Below are positions 53,051 to 64,000 of a stretch of DNA of 64,000 bases, piece by piece (position 1 is the stretch's first letter; each line of letters begins with the position of its first letter). The translations under genes were made by a program, and so were the position numbers. The notes under the pieces are model-generated. The model did no database searches, had not been told where the DNA came from, and was given only the letters and a program-made list of their open reading frames with translations. The DNA comes from CAVXFS01 sp963761115 (lineage in GTDB: Bacteria > Pseudomonadota > Gammaproteobacteria > Burkholderiales > Gallionellaceae): the NCBI GenBank assembly GCA_963761115.1, contig CAVXFS010000005.1:248001-312000 (forward strand), written 5' to 3'.

Positions 53051-54036
53051 GGTACAGGTATCAGATTGACCAGTGCTTCTACGAATTGATCAGGCGTATG
53101 CCCTTCGGCCTCGGCTTCATAGCTCAGCAATACACGATGGCGCAGCACATCGAATGCCATCGCCTGGATATCCTCGGGTCCGACATAGTCGCGCCCCGCC
53201 AGCCATGCGTGAGCGCGCGCGCAGCGGTCCAGCGCGATGGTGGCGCGCGGGCTGGCGCCCCACTGCACCCAGCGGGCGAGCTCCGGCTTGTACACCGCCG
53301 GCTTGCGCGTGGCGAGAACGATCTCGACCAGGTACTGCTCCAGGTTATCCGCCATGTGGATCTTCAGCACTTCCTGGCGTGCGGCAAACAGGGTTTCCTG
53401 GCTCAGTTTTTGTACCGCCGGCGCGGCGCCCCGGATCAGTTGCGCTGCTTCGTTGCGGGCCAGTTGCAGGATCTGCCGTTCCGATTCGGCGCGCGGATAA
53501 TCGACTTTCACGTGCAGCAGGAAGCGGTCCTGCTGGGCTTCCGGCAGCGGGTAGGTTCCTTCCTGCTCGATCGGGTTCTGCGTCGCCATCACCAGGAACA
53601 GTCGCGGCAGCGGATAGGTGGTCGTGCCCACCGTGATCTGGCGTTCCGCCATCGCCTCGAGCAGGGCCGATTGCACCTTGGCCGGCGCGCGGTTCACCTC
53701 GTCGGCCAGTACCAGGTTGTGGAACAGCGGTCCGCGCTGGAACTGGAACGAGCCGTCCTGCGGCCTGAAGATATCGGTTCCGGTGAGGTCGGCCGGCAAC
53801 AGGTCGGGGGTGAACTGGACGCGGTGGAAATCGGCTTCCAGGCCTTCGCTGAGGACCTTGATCGCGCGCGTCTTGGCCAGCCCCGGCGCACCCTCGACCA
53901 GCAGGTGCCCGTCGGCCAGCAGTGCGATCAGCAGCCGGTCTACCAGCGTTTCCTGCCCGATTATTTGTTGCGAGATATGATTTTTCAGTAAGTGAAATGC
54001 AGCTTGCGCAGTCGAATTTCCCAACATGTTCTCCAT
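53047..54036 (-). CDS. MoxR-family AAA+ ATPase
   Basis: A 329-residue AAA_3 ATPase: Walker A EGAPGLAKT near residue 50, Walker B LVLADEVNRAPAKVQ, sensor 1 MATQNPIEQEGTYPLPEAQ, an arginine finger region (DRFLL), and the C-terminal lid domain (GASPRATIALDRCARAHA). MoxR proteins act as chaperones with vWA partners such as those downstream. The start is ATG 54036 or ATG 54027; a GGAG lies between them. It is the first gene of moxR-DUF58-DUF4381-batA-batB/C-batD. Confidence 0.92.
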   Translation of the reverse strand: MENMLGNSTAQAAFHLLKNHISQQIIGQETLVDRLLIALLADGHLLVEGAPGLAKTRAIKVLSEGLEADFHRVQFTPDLLPADLTGTDIFRPQDGSFQFQRGPLFHNLVLADEVNRAPAKVQSALLEAMAERQITVGTTTYPLPRLFLVMATQNPIEQEGTYPLPEAQQDRFLLHVKVDYPRAESERQILQLARNEAAQLIRGAAPAVQKLSQETLFAARQEVLKIHMADNLEQYLVEIVLATRKPAVYKPELARWVQWGASPRATIALDRCARAHAWLAGRDYVGPEDIQAMAFDVLRHRVLLSYEAEAEGHTPDQFVEALVNLIPVP

Positions 54037-54303
54037 TTTTATTGGTTATTGATTTTCAGAAATGCACCAGTGGAGGCTATGGCAAGGGAAATCCGGATTT
54101 GTTCCGTGCAAAAAATTTGGCAGGAAAAAACTGCAATAAGGCAAAACGATCCCTGGATCGCCAACTGGTGCGGGCGATCTGGCTCATGATGAAGCGGGGG
54201 ATAGGTCAAGACTTTGAAATTCAAGCGGGACAGTCCGCAGGCAGACAGGACAAAATCCGGGCTGCCCGGGCTGTATCAGTGTCAACCTTCCGGCAACTGG
54301 AAC

Positions 54304-54585
54304 TTACAGCTTTGCACCCGCCTCAAAGTACTGCACGATGGCGGCATGGGTCGCCGCATCCGGCACCGGACGTCCGCTGCTGCGGATCTGGGTTTCCATG
54401 CGCGTCACGATACTTTCCCAGGCGACGGCAGGGCGGTCGGGCGGGTAAGGTAATACGTGGCACTGCGAGCAATTGGCGTTGGCGGCCTGATAGCCCGGTA
54501 GCTGTTTGAGTTTGGTGTCGCGATCGGCCATACCGCAGGCGGCAAGGGCAAGGACAGCAAGCAGGCTGAGATGGATGGGCTTCAT
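54304..54585 (-). CDS. Small c-type cytochrome lipoprotein
   Basis: 93 residues. A lipoprotein signal (LLAVLALAAC, lipidated Cys17) is followed by one haem c site, CSQCH at 39-43, with surrounding residues (ALPGYQAANANCSQCHVLPYPPD style) and a likely axial Met (RMETQIRSS). The fold would be a minimal monohaem cytochrome, membrane-tethered in the periplasm. It starts 6 bp after the tpx stop, suggesting co-expression with the peroxidase. Its electron partner is unknown. Confidence 0.8.
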   Translation of the reverse strand: MKPIHLSLLAVLALAACGMADRDTKLKQLPGYQAANANCSQCHVLPYPPDRPAVAWESIVTRMETQIRSSGRPVPDAATHAAIVQYFEAGAKL

Positions 54586-54591
54586 CGCCGT

Positions 54592-55110
54592 TTACAGCAC
54601 CGCCAGCGCTGCATCGTAATTCGGTTCGTGGGTGATGTCGTCAACCAGTTCCGCGTGCAGGATGCGGTCGTTCTCGTCCAGCACCAGTACTGCACGCGCG
54701 GTCACGCCGGCGAGCGCGGTGTCGGCGATCTTGACGCCGTAGTTGCGCATGAAATCGCGGCCGCGCATCAGCGACAGCGGGATCACGTTCTGCAGTCCTT
54801 CGGTGGTGCAGAAGCGGCTCATCGCGAACGGCAGGTCGGCGGAGATCACCAGCACCACGGTGTTGTCCAGTTTGCCCGCAGCCTCGTTGAATTTGCGCGT
54901 CGAAGTTGCACATACGGCGGTGTCGAGACTGGGCACGATGTTCAGCACCTTGCGCTTGCCGGCGAAACTTTGCAGCGTCACGTCCTTCAGTTCTTTGTCT
55001 ACCAGTGAGAACGCCGGCGCGGTCTGGCCCACTTCCGGAAAGGTGCCGAACAGGGTGACGGGTGCGCCGCCGAGGGTGACGGATGTGGTGTTCTTCGTGT
55101 CTTTGGTCAT
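54592..55110 (-). CDS. tpx: Thiol peroxidase (atypical 2-Cys peroxiredoxin)
   Basis: A 172-residue peroxiredoxin reducing H2O2 and organic peroxides with thioredoxin. Peroxidatic Cys67 sits in SLDTAVCATSTRKFN and resolving Cys101 in MSRFCTTEG, with a spacing of 34 as in Tpx. ATG 55110 has AAGGAG at the right distance; a longer opening to 55167 is rejected. The small cytochrome gene follows at 6 bp. Confidence 0.95.
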   Translation of the reverse strand: MTKDTKNTTSVTLGGAPVTLFGTFPEVGQTAPAFSLVDKELKDVTLQSFAGKRKVLNIVPSLDTAVCATSTRKFNEAAGKLDNTVVLVISADLPFAMSRFCTTEGLQNVIPLSLMRGRDFMRNYGVKIADTALAGVTARAVLVLDENDRILHAELVDDITHEPNYDAALAVL

Positions 55111-55274
55111 CTTGCTTCTCCTTGTATCTGGATGATCATGATACTGCCCTTGCGGTGAAAATGGCAAAGTAGATTATTGTCAAAACACCATGAACAATGG
55201 GGTTAAATCAAATGGGCCAGCCTGAGCTGACCCTGTCGATAACGCTTGCGCGGGAATGGTGCTGCCGCAGTATC

Positions 55275-55346
55275 CGTAGGTTGGGCTGAGGCACGAGCCC
55301 AACACAATGGCATCGGTAAATGTTGGGCTTCCGTTGTCAGCCCAAC

Positions 55347-55351
<5 letters not shown>
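55275..55351. repeat. Composite GTTGGGCT palindrome overlapping the gcvP stop codon
   Basis: Two hairpins, GTTGGGCT/AGCCCAAC at 55280-55303 and again at 55322-55346, are enclosed by outer arms CGTAG (55275) and CTACG (55347-55351). The second hairpin has the same loop (TCCGTTGTC) as the copy at 46738. The gcvP TAG is read from the outer arm. Confidence 0.87.
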
Positions 55352-58211
<2,860 letters not shown>

Positions 58212-58270
58212 GTTTGAGCTTGGAAAATTGTTGGTGGGTTAATCTTGGAATAATCGTTCGCCGAAGTACT

Positions 58271-58401
58271 CCCTCCCCCTTGCAGGGGGAGGGCTGGGGA
58301 GGGGGTAGAGACTCGGCATTCTCGCCGTCTTAAATAATCCCACCGTCCTACCCCCATCCTAAAGCCCCCTCGCTTCGCTCTCCCCCACTTAAAGGGGGAA
58401 G
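58271..58401. repeat. C/G-rich hairpin repeat cluster between gcvH and gcvP
   Basis: A perfect hairpin (58271-58280 with 58284-58293, CCCTCCCCCT and AGGGGGAGGG) is followed by GGGGAGGGGG. A second hairpin lies near 58380-58401 (TCCCCC...GGGGGA). It belongs to the same family as 39922-39946. It sits inside an operon and could cause partial termination or stabilise the gcvTH part of the transcript. Confidence 0.8.
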
Positions 58402-58420
58402 GAACTAGTCTGTGCAAATT

Positions 58421-58810
58421 TTAGTGTGCTTCGCTGTCCACATGCTTCTGGTATGCGTCGGCGTCCATCAGTGCGTCCACATCCGCCGCATTGTCCGGCT
58501 TGATCTTGAATATCCACGAGCCGTAGGGATCGCTGTTGATCGTTTCCGGCGCGCTGTCCAGTGCGGTGTTGGTTTCCATCACCTCGCCTGAGACCGGCGC
58601 GTAGATGTCGGCTGCCGCCTTCACCGATTCCACCACCGCGCACTCTTCGCCGGCCTTCAGCTTGCTGCCCACGGCAGGGCTTTCCACGAACACCATGTCG
58701 CCCAGCAGCTCCTGCGCGTGTTGGGTGATGCCGACGCTTACCGTACCATCTGTCCCGGTCTTGACCCACTCGTGGGAGGCGGTGTATTTGAGGTTGCTTG
58801 GGTTGCTCAT
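58421..58810 (-). CDS. gcvH: Glycine cleavage system H protein
   Basis: A 129-residue lipoyl carrier. The lipoylated Lys64 is in ESVKAAADIYAPVSGEV, with the family start SNLKYTASHEWVK and the C-terminal segment NSDPYGSWIFKIKP. It shuttles the aminomethyl group between P, T and L proteins. ATG 58810 follows AAGGAG. It lies 86 bp downstream of gcvT, the gap being mostly repeat. Confidence 0.97.
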   Translation of the reverse strand: MSNPSNLKYTASHEWVKTGTDGTVSVGITQHAQELLGDMVFVESPAVGSKLKAGEECAVVESVKAAADIYAPVSGEVMETNTALDSAPETINSDPYGSWIFKIKPDNAADVDALMDADAYQKHVDSEAH

Positions 58811-58825
58811 GTGGAACTCCTTAAA

Positions 58826-58896
58826 TAGTCGTTAGACGTTAGACGTTAGTCGTTAGTTGGGGATGTCGCTGCGCGATTTTAACTAATCGCTAACGA

Positions 58897-58912
<16 letters not shown>
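58826..58912. repeat. CGTTAG direct/inverted repeat at the gcvT-gcvH junction
   Basis: TAGTCGTTAG (58826-58835) and further GTTAG units at about 58837-58858 are answered by inverted copies CTAACGACTA (58890-58899) and CTAACGACT (58904-58912), allowing a long hairpin. The element supplies the last codons and TAG of gcvT. Confidence 0.82.
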
Positions 58913-59985
<1,073 letters not shown>

Positions 59986-60002
59986 GTCGGTTTCCACAAA
60001 AT

Positions 60003-60034
60003 AAAAAAGGCGAAGCAGCAAATGCTGCTTCGCC
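60003..60034 (-). terminator. Riboswitch-linked intrinsic terminator before gcvT
   Basis: 11-bp stem (GGCGAAGCAGC at 60009-60019, GCTGCTTCGCC at 60024-60034) followed on the minus strand by TTTTTT. It lies between the glycine aptamers and the gcvT start, the expected place for the expression platform. Confidence 0.9.
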
Positions 60035-60036
60035 CC

Positions 60037-60288
60037 ATCTGTCCTTGGTACCTGAGAGATTACAACTCGCGTTGCGTGCCCCTTCGGTGGTCAATCACTG
60101 CTCCTCTGCCCGTTCATTTCCCGCAAGGTGCGAGGGGGCAAGGTCTCGCTTGCGCGAGTCTCATGTAATTGACGCTCTCCAGATTTGCCTGAATGTATGG
60201 TTCATTGAGCCTGAGCGATTGCGGGTGTTACGCCTTCGGCGGTGTCGCGGACGATCTGGTGCCGGCTGACACTCTCTCCCATACATCT
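60037..60288 (-). ncRNA. Tandem glycine riboswitch
   Basis: Two glycine aptamers in series on the minus strand. Aptamer I (about 60288-60193) is closed by ATGTATGG pairing with CCATACAT and contains GGGAGAGAGTGTC and CACCGCCGAAGGCG. Aptamer II (about 60187-60037) is closed by ATCTG/CAGAT and contains CTGGAGAGCGTC, CACCGAAGGGGC and AATCTCTCAGGTACCAAGGAC. These are the conserved cores of the class. An intrinsic terminator follows, so glycine should promote readthrough into gcvTHP. Confidence 0.93.
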
Positions 60289-60363
60289 GAACGGCAGGCG
60301 GCACTATACCGAAGACGCCAGCGGGCGGCAAGTTGCGCTCAGCGGGTTGGGCTGGATCGCCCT

Positions 60364-60987
60364 CTAAACGCTTGCGCCCTGGTCACGCATGACCTTGAGC
60401 TGGAATAAAGTGTTGCGCTCTTCCTCGGACAGCACCGACTCGATATAGCGGATGGTGGTCTGGTAGCGCGGGATGACGTTGTACTTGAGCGCATTGACGC
60501 GCTTCTGCGTCTTGCGCTGCTCGGTCAGCAGTCGCCACAACGCCGTCTCCGATTCCCCCAACTGCGCCAGCAGGACGGCGATCTCGGTCATGCGGCTGCG
60601 CGCTTCGTCGAAACTGGCGTCAGTCCACATCAGCCCGATCGGCAGTATCGGCGCGCTTTCCACCGCCACGGTCGGATACTCCACGCCGATGCTGCTGCGC
60701 GGCAGGATGCGTACCGTCAGCACCGGCTTGAGTCCGAGCACTGCCTGGCGCAGCTGTGTGCTGCCCATGCGCATGTGGGCGATGGCGAGCCAGTGATAGG
60801 CGCCCTGCAGCGCGCGGCTCACGGCCAGGCGCAGTTCGCGGTAGTTTTTCAGGCGCTGGTGCACCAGACGCGTCAGCAGCTCGCGCTTGCGCTCGAGCAG
60901 GTCATGGCCGTGCTGCAGCGATACCACCTGCCGCCGCAGCGACAGCAGCGTGTTCTTGGTGGGACGCACTTTGAGCCGGGGTTTCAT
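60364..60987 (-). CDS. V/A-type ATP synthase subunit D (central stalk)
   Basis: A 207-residue coiled-coil rotor subunit: RLKVRPTKNTLLSLRRQVVSL at the N-terminus, a long heptad-rich helix (LLERKRELLTRLVHQRL), and the returning C-terminal helix (TQKRVNALKYNVIPRYQTTIRYIESVLSEEERNTLFQLK), which is diagnostic. Its ATG overlaps the subunit B stop (ATGA). It is the last gene of the visible part of the cluster. Confidence 0.93.
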   Translation of the reverse strand: MKPRLKVRPTKNTLLSLRRQVVSLQHGHDLLERKRELLTRLVHQRLKNYRELRLAVSRALQGAYHWLAIAHMRMGSTQLRQAVLGLKPVLTVRILPRSSIGVEYPTVAVESAPILPIGLMWTDASFDEARSRMTEIAVLLAQLGESETALWRLLTEQRKTQKRVNALKYNVIPRYQTTIRYIESVLSEEERNTLFQLKVMRDQGASV

Positions 60988-62381
60988 GTCGTTTTCGGCG
61001 TGGCACCCTGCCAGTGGTGATATTTGGCCAGGTCATCCGCGCCGACGCGGGTCAGCGATTCCGGCGGCAGCAGGGATAGCAGGTCCCAGGCCAGGTTAAG
61101 GGTTTCGATGATGCTGCGGTCTTCGTCCTCGCCCTGTCCGACGAAGCGTCCCTCGAAGGCTGCCGCGAAGGCGAGGTAATTCTGGTCGGTTTCGGACAAC
61201 TCGTCGGCGCCGATGATCGAGGCGAGATTGCGCACTTCCAGCGCGCGCGCATAGGACGCGTACAGCTGGCTGGCGGCACGGGCGTGGTCATCGCGGGTGA
61301 GTTCCTTGCCGATGCCGTCCTTCATCAGGCGCGACAGCGACGGCGGAATGTCCACCGGCGGATAGATGCCGAGATTGTTCAGCGTGCGGCTCAGCACCAG
61401 TTGTCCCTCGGTGATGTAGCCGGTCAAATCGGGGATCGGGTGGGTGATGTCGTCGGATGGCATCGACACCACCGGCATCATGGTGATCGAACCGTGGCGT
61501 TCGCGGATGCGGCCGGCGCGCTCGTAGATCTCCGCCAGGTCGGAATACAGGTAGCCGGGATAGCCCTTGCGCGCCGGCACATCGCCTTTCGCGGTGGCCA
61601 CCTCGCGCAGCGCTTCGGCGTAATGCGTCATGTCGGTCATCACCACCAGCACGTGCAGGTCGAGGTCGAACGCAAGGTATTCCGCCACGGTCAGCGCGGC
61701 GCGCGGCAGGATCAGGCGCTCGATCGTCGGATCGTCGGCCAGGTTCAGGAACATCACTACATTGCGTAATACGCCGCTGTCGGAAAATGTCTCGCGGAAA
61801 AAATGCGCATCGCTGAACGACACCCCCATCGCCGCGAACACCACGGCAAACTGCGATTCCTCGCCGGGCAGACGCGCCTGGCGCACGATCTGTGCGGCCA
61901 GCCGGTTGTGCGGCAGACCGGAGCCGGAGAAGATCGGCAGCTTCTGTCCGCGCACCAGCGAATTGAGTCCGTCGATCGCCGAGATGCCGGTCTGGATGAA
62001 CTCGCGCGGGTAGGCACGCGCGGCAGGATTCACCGGCGCGCCGTTGACGTTGCGTTTCAACCGGGAGAACAACGGTGGCCTGTCGTCGCGCGGCTGGCCC
62101 AGTCCGTTGAATACGCGACCGAGTATATCCGGACTCAGCGGGATCTCGAACGGCTGGTCGAGAAAGCGCACCCAGGTGCGCTCCAGGTCGAGATCGTCGG
62201 TGCCTTCCAGCACCTGGATCATGACCAATTCATCGGATGTGCGGATCACCTGGCCGTTGCGCCGCCCGCCGCTGTGGTCACGCACCACCACGCGGTCGCC
62301 CAGCGCCACGCCGGGCACGCCGCGCATGAACAGCAATCCGCCGCGCGCCGCCGAAGCCAGACGGTATTCCTTTTCACTCAT
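60984..62381 (-). CDS. V/A-type ATP synthase subunit B (non-catalytic)
   Basis: A 465-residue regulatory subunit. It lacks a functional P-loop (SGSGLPHNRLAAQIVRQ in its place), as expected for V/A-type B, and contains FIQTGISAIDGLNSLVRGQKLPIF, RETFSDSGVLRNVVMFLN, TDMTHYAEALREV and GYPGYLYSDLAEIYERAGR. ATG 62381 overlaps the subunit A stop (ATGA), which decides it over a long frame extending into subunit A. Confidence 0.95.
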   Translation of the reverse strand: MSEKEYRLASAARGGLLFMRGVPGVALGDRVVVRDHSGGRRNGQVIRTSDELVMIQVLEGTDDLDLERTWVRFLDQPFEIPLSPDILGRVFNGLGQPRDDRPPLFSRLKRNVNGAPVNPAARAYPREFIQTGISAIDGLNSLVRGQKLPIFSGSGLPHNRLAAQIVRQARLPGEESQFAVVFAAMGVSFSDAHFFRETFSDSGVLRNVVMFLNLADDPTIERLILPRAALTVAEYLAFDLDLHVLVVMTDMTHYAEALREVATAKGDVPARKGYPGYLYSDLAEIYERAGRIRERHGSITMMPVVSMPSDDITHPIPDLTGYITEGQLVLSRTLNNLGIYPPVDIPPSLSRLMKDGIGKELTRDDHARAASQLYASYARALEVRNLASIIGADELSETDQNYLAFAAAFEGRFVGQGEDEDRSIIETLNLAWDLLSLLPPESLTRVGADDLAKYHHWQGATPKTT

Positions 62382-64000
62382 TCCTTCGCCTTTCCGTGTT
62401 GCGCGTATTCGTTCGCCACGCGCGCGAATTCGGCGTTGACTTGCGCGGCGAATTCCTTCATGCCGTCCAGCTGGTCGTTGGCGTAACGACCCTTCAGTCG
62501 TTGTGCATCGGCCAGCAACGGCAGGCGCAACAACTCCTGTACCGGCACGCCCTGGTCGAGCAGGTTCAGTCCCTGCTGGTAGATGTCCAGCATCTGGTCG
62601 AGCAAGGCGAATTGTTTTTGCGGCGAGCAATAGCTGTCCACCGGATCGAGCGCGCTCTGCTGCAGCACGCCTTCCTTGAACAGCCCCACGCCCTGCAGCG
62701 CCCAGCGCTGCTGCGGTGACAATGCTTCCGGCCCGACCAGGTTGACGATGCGCGCCAGCTCGTCGGCCTGCGACAGGATGCCAAGTGCGCTGGCGCGGTG
62801 GGCTTCCCAGCGCGGGTCCACATGCTCGGCCCACCAGCCGCTGCAGCTTGCGACATAGCCGGAAAAACTTTCCACCCAATCGACCGCCGGGTAATGGCGT
62901 GCGTCGGCCAGTTCCTTGGACAGCGCCCAGAACGTCTGCACGATCTCCTTGGTGTGGCTGGTGACCGGCTCGGAAAAATCACCGCCCGGTGGCGACACGG
63001 CACCGATCAGCGTGATCGAGCCACTGCCGCCGGACAGGGTGGTGACGCGTCCGGCGCGCTCGTAGAAGGCGGCCAGGCGCGAGGCGAGGTAAGCCGGATA
63101 GCCTTCCTCCACCGGCATCTGGCCGAGACGGCCGGCCACTTCGCGCAACGCTTCGGCCCAGCGGCTGGTGGAATCGGCCACCATCACCACGTCGTAGCCC
63201 TGATCACGGTAATACTCTGCCAGCGTGGCGCCGACGTAGATCGATGCTTCGCGCGCCACCACCGGCATGTTGGAGGTGTTGGCCACCAGCAGCGTGCGCT
63301 CCATCAGCGAACGCCCGGTGTTGGGGTCGGTGAGCTTGGGGAAACTTTCGAGGATATCCACCAGCTCGTTGCCGCGTTCGCCGCAACCGACATAGATCAC
63401 GATATCGGCATCCGACCAGCGCGCGATCTGCTGTTGCACGATGGTCTTGCCCGCGCCGAACGGTCCGGGTACGGCGGCGCGACCGCCTTTCACCAGCGGG
63501 AAGAAGGTGTCGAGTACGCGCTGTCCGGTCAGCAATGGCGCCACCGCATTGTCGCGCTGCCGGTAGGGCCGCGGGTTGCGCACCGGCCAGCGATGGAACA
63601 GCTGCAATTCATGTGTCGCGCCGTCATCACTTCTGACGCGCGCGATCACGGCCTCCACGGTAATATCGGCGGCAGCAGAGATTTCCTGCAGTTCACCACC
63701 CATGCCCGGCGGCACCAGGATGCGGTGGGCGATGCTCGGCGTTTCCGGCACCGTGCCCAACACCGCGCCGTCTTCGATGCGCATGCCGACCTTCAGTTCG
63801 GCCAGCGGTTCGAAGTGCCACACTTTGCTGCGGTTCAGCGGCGGGATCTGGATGCCGCGCGGCACATAGTCACCGTGCTGTTTTGCGTACTCCAGCAGCG
63901 GCCGCTGCACGCCGTCGAAGATGCCGCCAAGCAGGCCCGGGCCAAGTTCCACCGACAACGGATGACCAAGCGCGACCACCGGTTCGCCGGGACGCAACGA
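62378..64000 (-). CDS. V/A-type ATP synthase subunit A (catalytic), 5' end outside window
   Basis: At least 540 residues, running off the right edge; the first visible part is RPGEPVVALGHPLSVELGPGLLGGIFDGVQRPL, the end of the barrel domain. The A-specific insertion follows (YVPRGIQIPPLNRSKVWHFEP), then Walker A GPFGAGKTIVQQ, the catalytic GCGERGNELVD, ADSTSRWAEALREVAGRLGQMP and the long C-terminal helical domain. It hydrolyses or makes ATP with subunit B. The I, K, E, C and F subunits are presumably to the right. Coupling ion (H+ or Na+) cannot be told from these subunits. Confidence 0.95.
   Translation of the reverse strand, partial: SLRPGEPVVALGHPLSVELGPGLLGGIFDGVQRPLLEYAKQHGDYVPRGIQIPPLNRSKVWHFEPLAELKVGMRIEDGAVLGTVPETPSIAHRILVPPGMGGELQEISAAADITVEAVIARVRSDDGATHELQLFHRWPVRNPRPYRQRDNAVAPLLTGQRVLDTFFPLVKGGRAAVPGPFGAGKTIVQQQIARWSDADIVIYVGCGERGNELVDILESFPKLTDPNTGRSLMERTLLVANTSNMPVVAREASIYVGATLAEYYRDQGYDVVMVADSTSRWAEALREVAGRLGQMPVEEGYPAYLASRLAAFYERAGRVTTLSGGSGSITLIGAVSPPGGDFSEPVTSHTKEIVQTFWALSKELADARHYPAVDWVESFSGYVASCSGWWAEHVDPRWEAHRASALGILSQADELARIVNLVGPEALSPQQRWALQGVGLFKEGVLQQSALDPVDSYCSPQKQFALLDQMLDIYQQGLNLLDQGVPVQELLRLPLLADAQRLKGRYANDQLDGMKEFAAQVNAEFARVANEYAQHGKAKE

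Overview
The window looks like chromosomal DNA of a Gram-negative betaproteobacterium, most likely of the Nitrosomonadales/Gallionellaceae type. This is inferred from an outer-membrane trimeric porin, a Bat/MoxR operon, single-chain GcvP, the order fmdB-DUF502-aspS-RNase-barstar-nudB-nadA, and a sucrose-phosphate/amylosucrase operon of the kind known in methylotrophs and related groups. GC content is moderately high and genes are densely packed, with many 4-bp ATGA/GTGA overlaps. I see no rRNA, tRNA, CRISPR array, prophage or insertion sequence.

Layout. 0-5 kb: tail of an unknown gene, a frameshifted relA, a porin and a PBP7-type endopeptidase. 5-15.3 kb, almost all minus strand: Atm1-like ABC exporter; nadA-ybhP-clsB; aspS followed by a secreted barnase-type RNase, its barstar-like inhibitor and nudB; fmdB-DUF502; csp-infA-methyltransferase. 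15.3-19.2 kb: two small hypothetical genes, a frameshifted fructosamine kinase, a VOC protein and a PfkB kinase. 19.2-26 kb: five consecutive ion-transport genes (three cation/proton antiporters and two MscS channels). 26.2-29.7 kb: a very large protein that I read as a PPi-type PEP carboxykinase. 29.9-35.3 kb: two tandem TPR-glycosyltransferase-like genes with nearly identical 3' ends. 35.4-39.9 kb: Ca2+-type P-ATPase, CaCA exchanger and MscL. 40-46.7 kb: divergent MarR regulator and the sucrose operon fructokinase-SPS-SPP-amylosucrase. 46.8-54 kb: moxR-DUF58-DUF4381-batA-batB/C-batD. 54.3-55.1 kb: thiol peroxidase and a small cytochrome c lipoprotein. 55.3-60.3 kb: tandem glycine riboswitch with terminator, then gcvT-gcvH-gcvP. 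60.4-64 kb: V/A-type ATPase subunits D, B and A, with A running off the window.

Themes. The centre of the window (19-47 kb) is rich in osmotic and ionic stress functions: MscS twice, MscL, three antiporters, two Ca2+ exporters and sucrose synthesis. Three genes (relA, fructosamine kinase, batB/C) each carry a single-base frameshift that restores a conserved protein when corrected. They may be true mutations or base-calling errors. Several intergenic repeats (heptamer SSR, GTTGGGCT palindromes, C/G-rich hairpins, CGTTAG repeats) lie at gene ends, twice overlapping stop codons of gcv genes.
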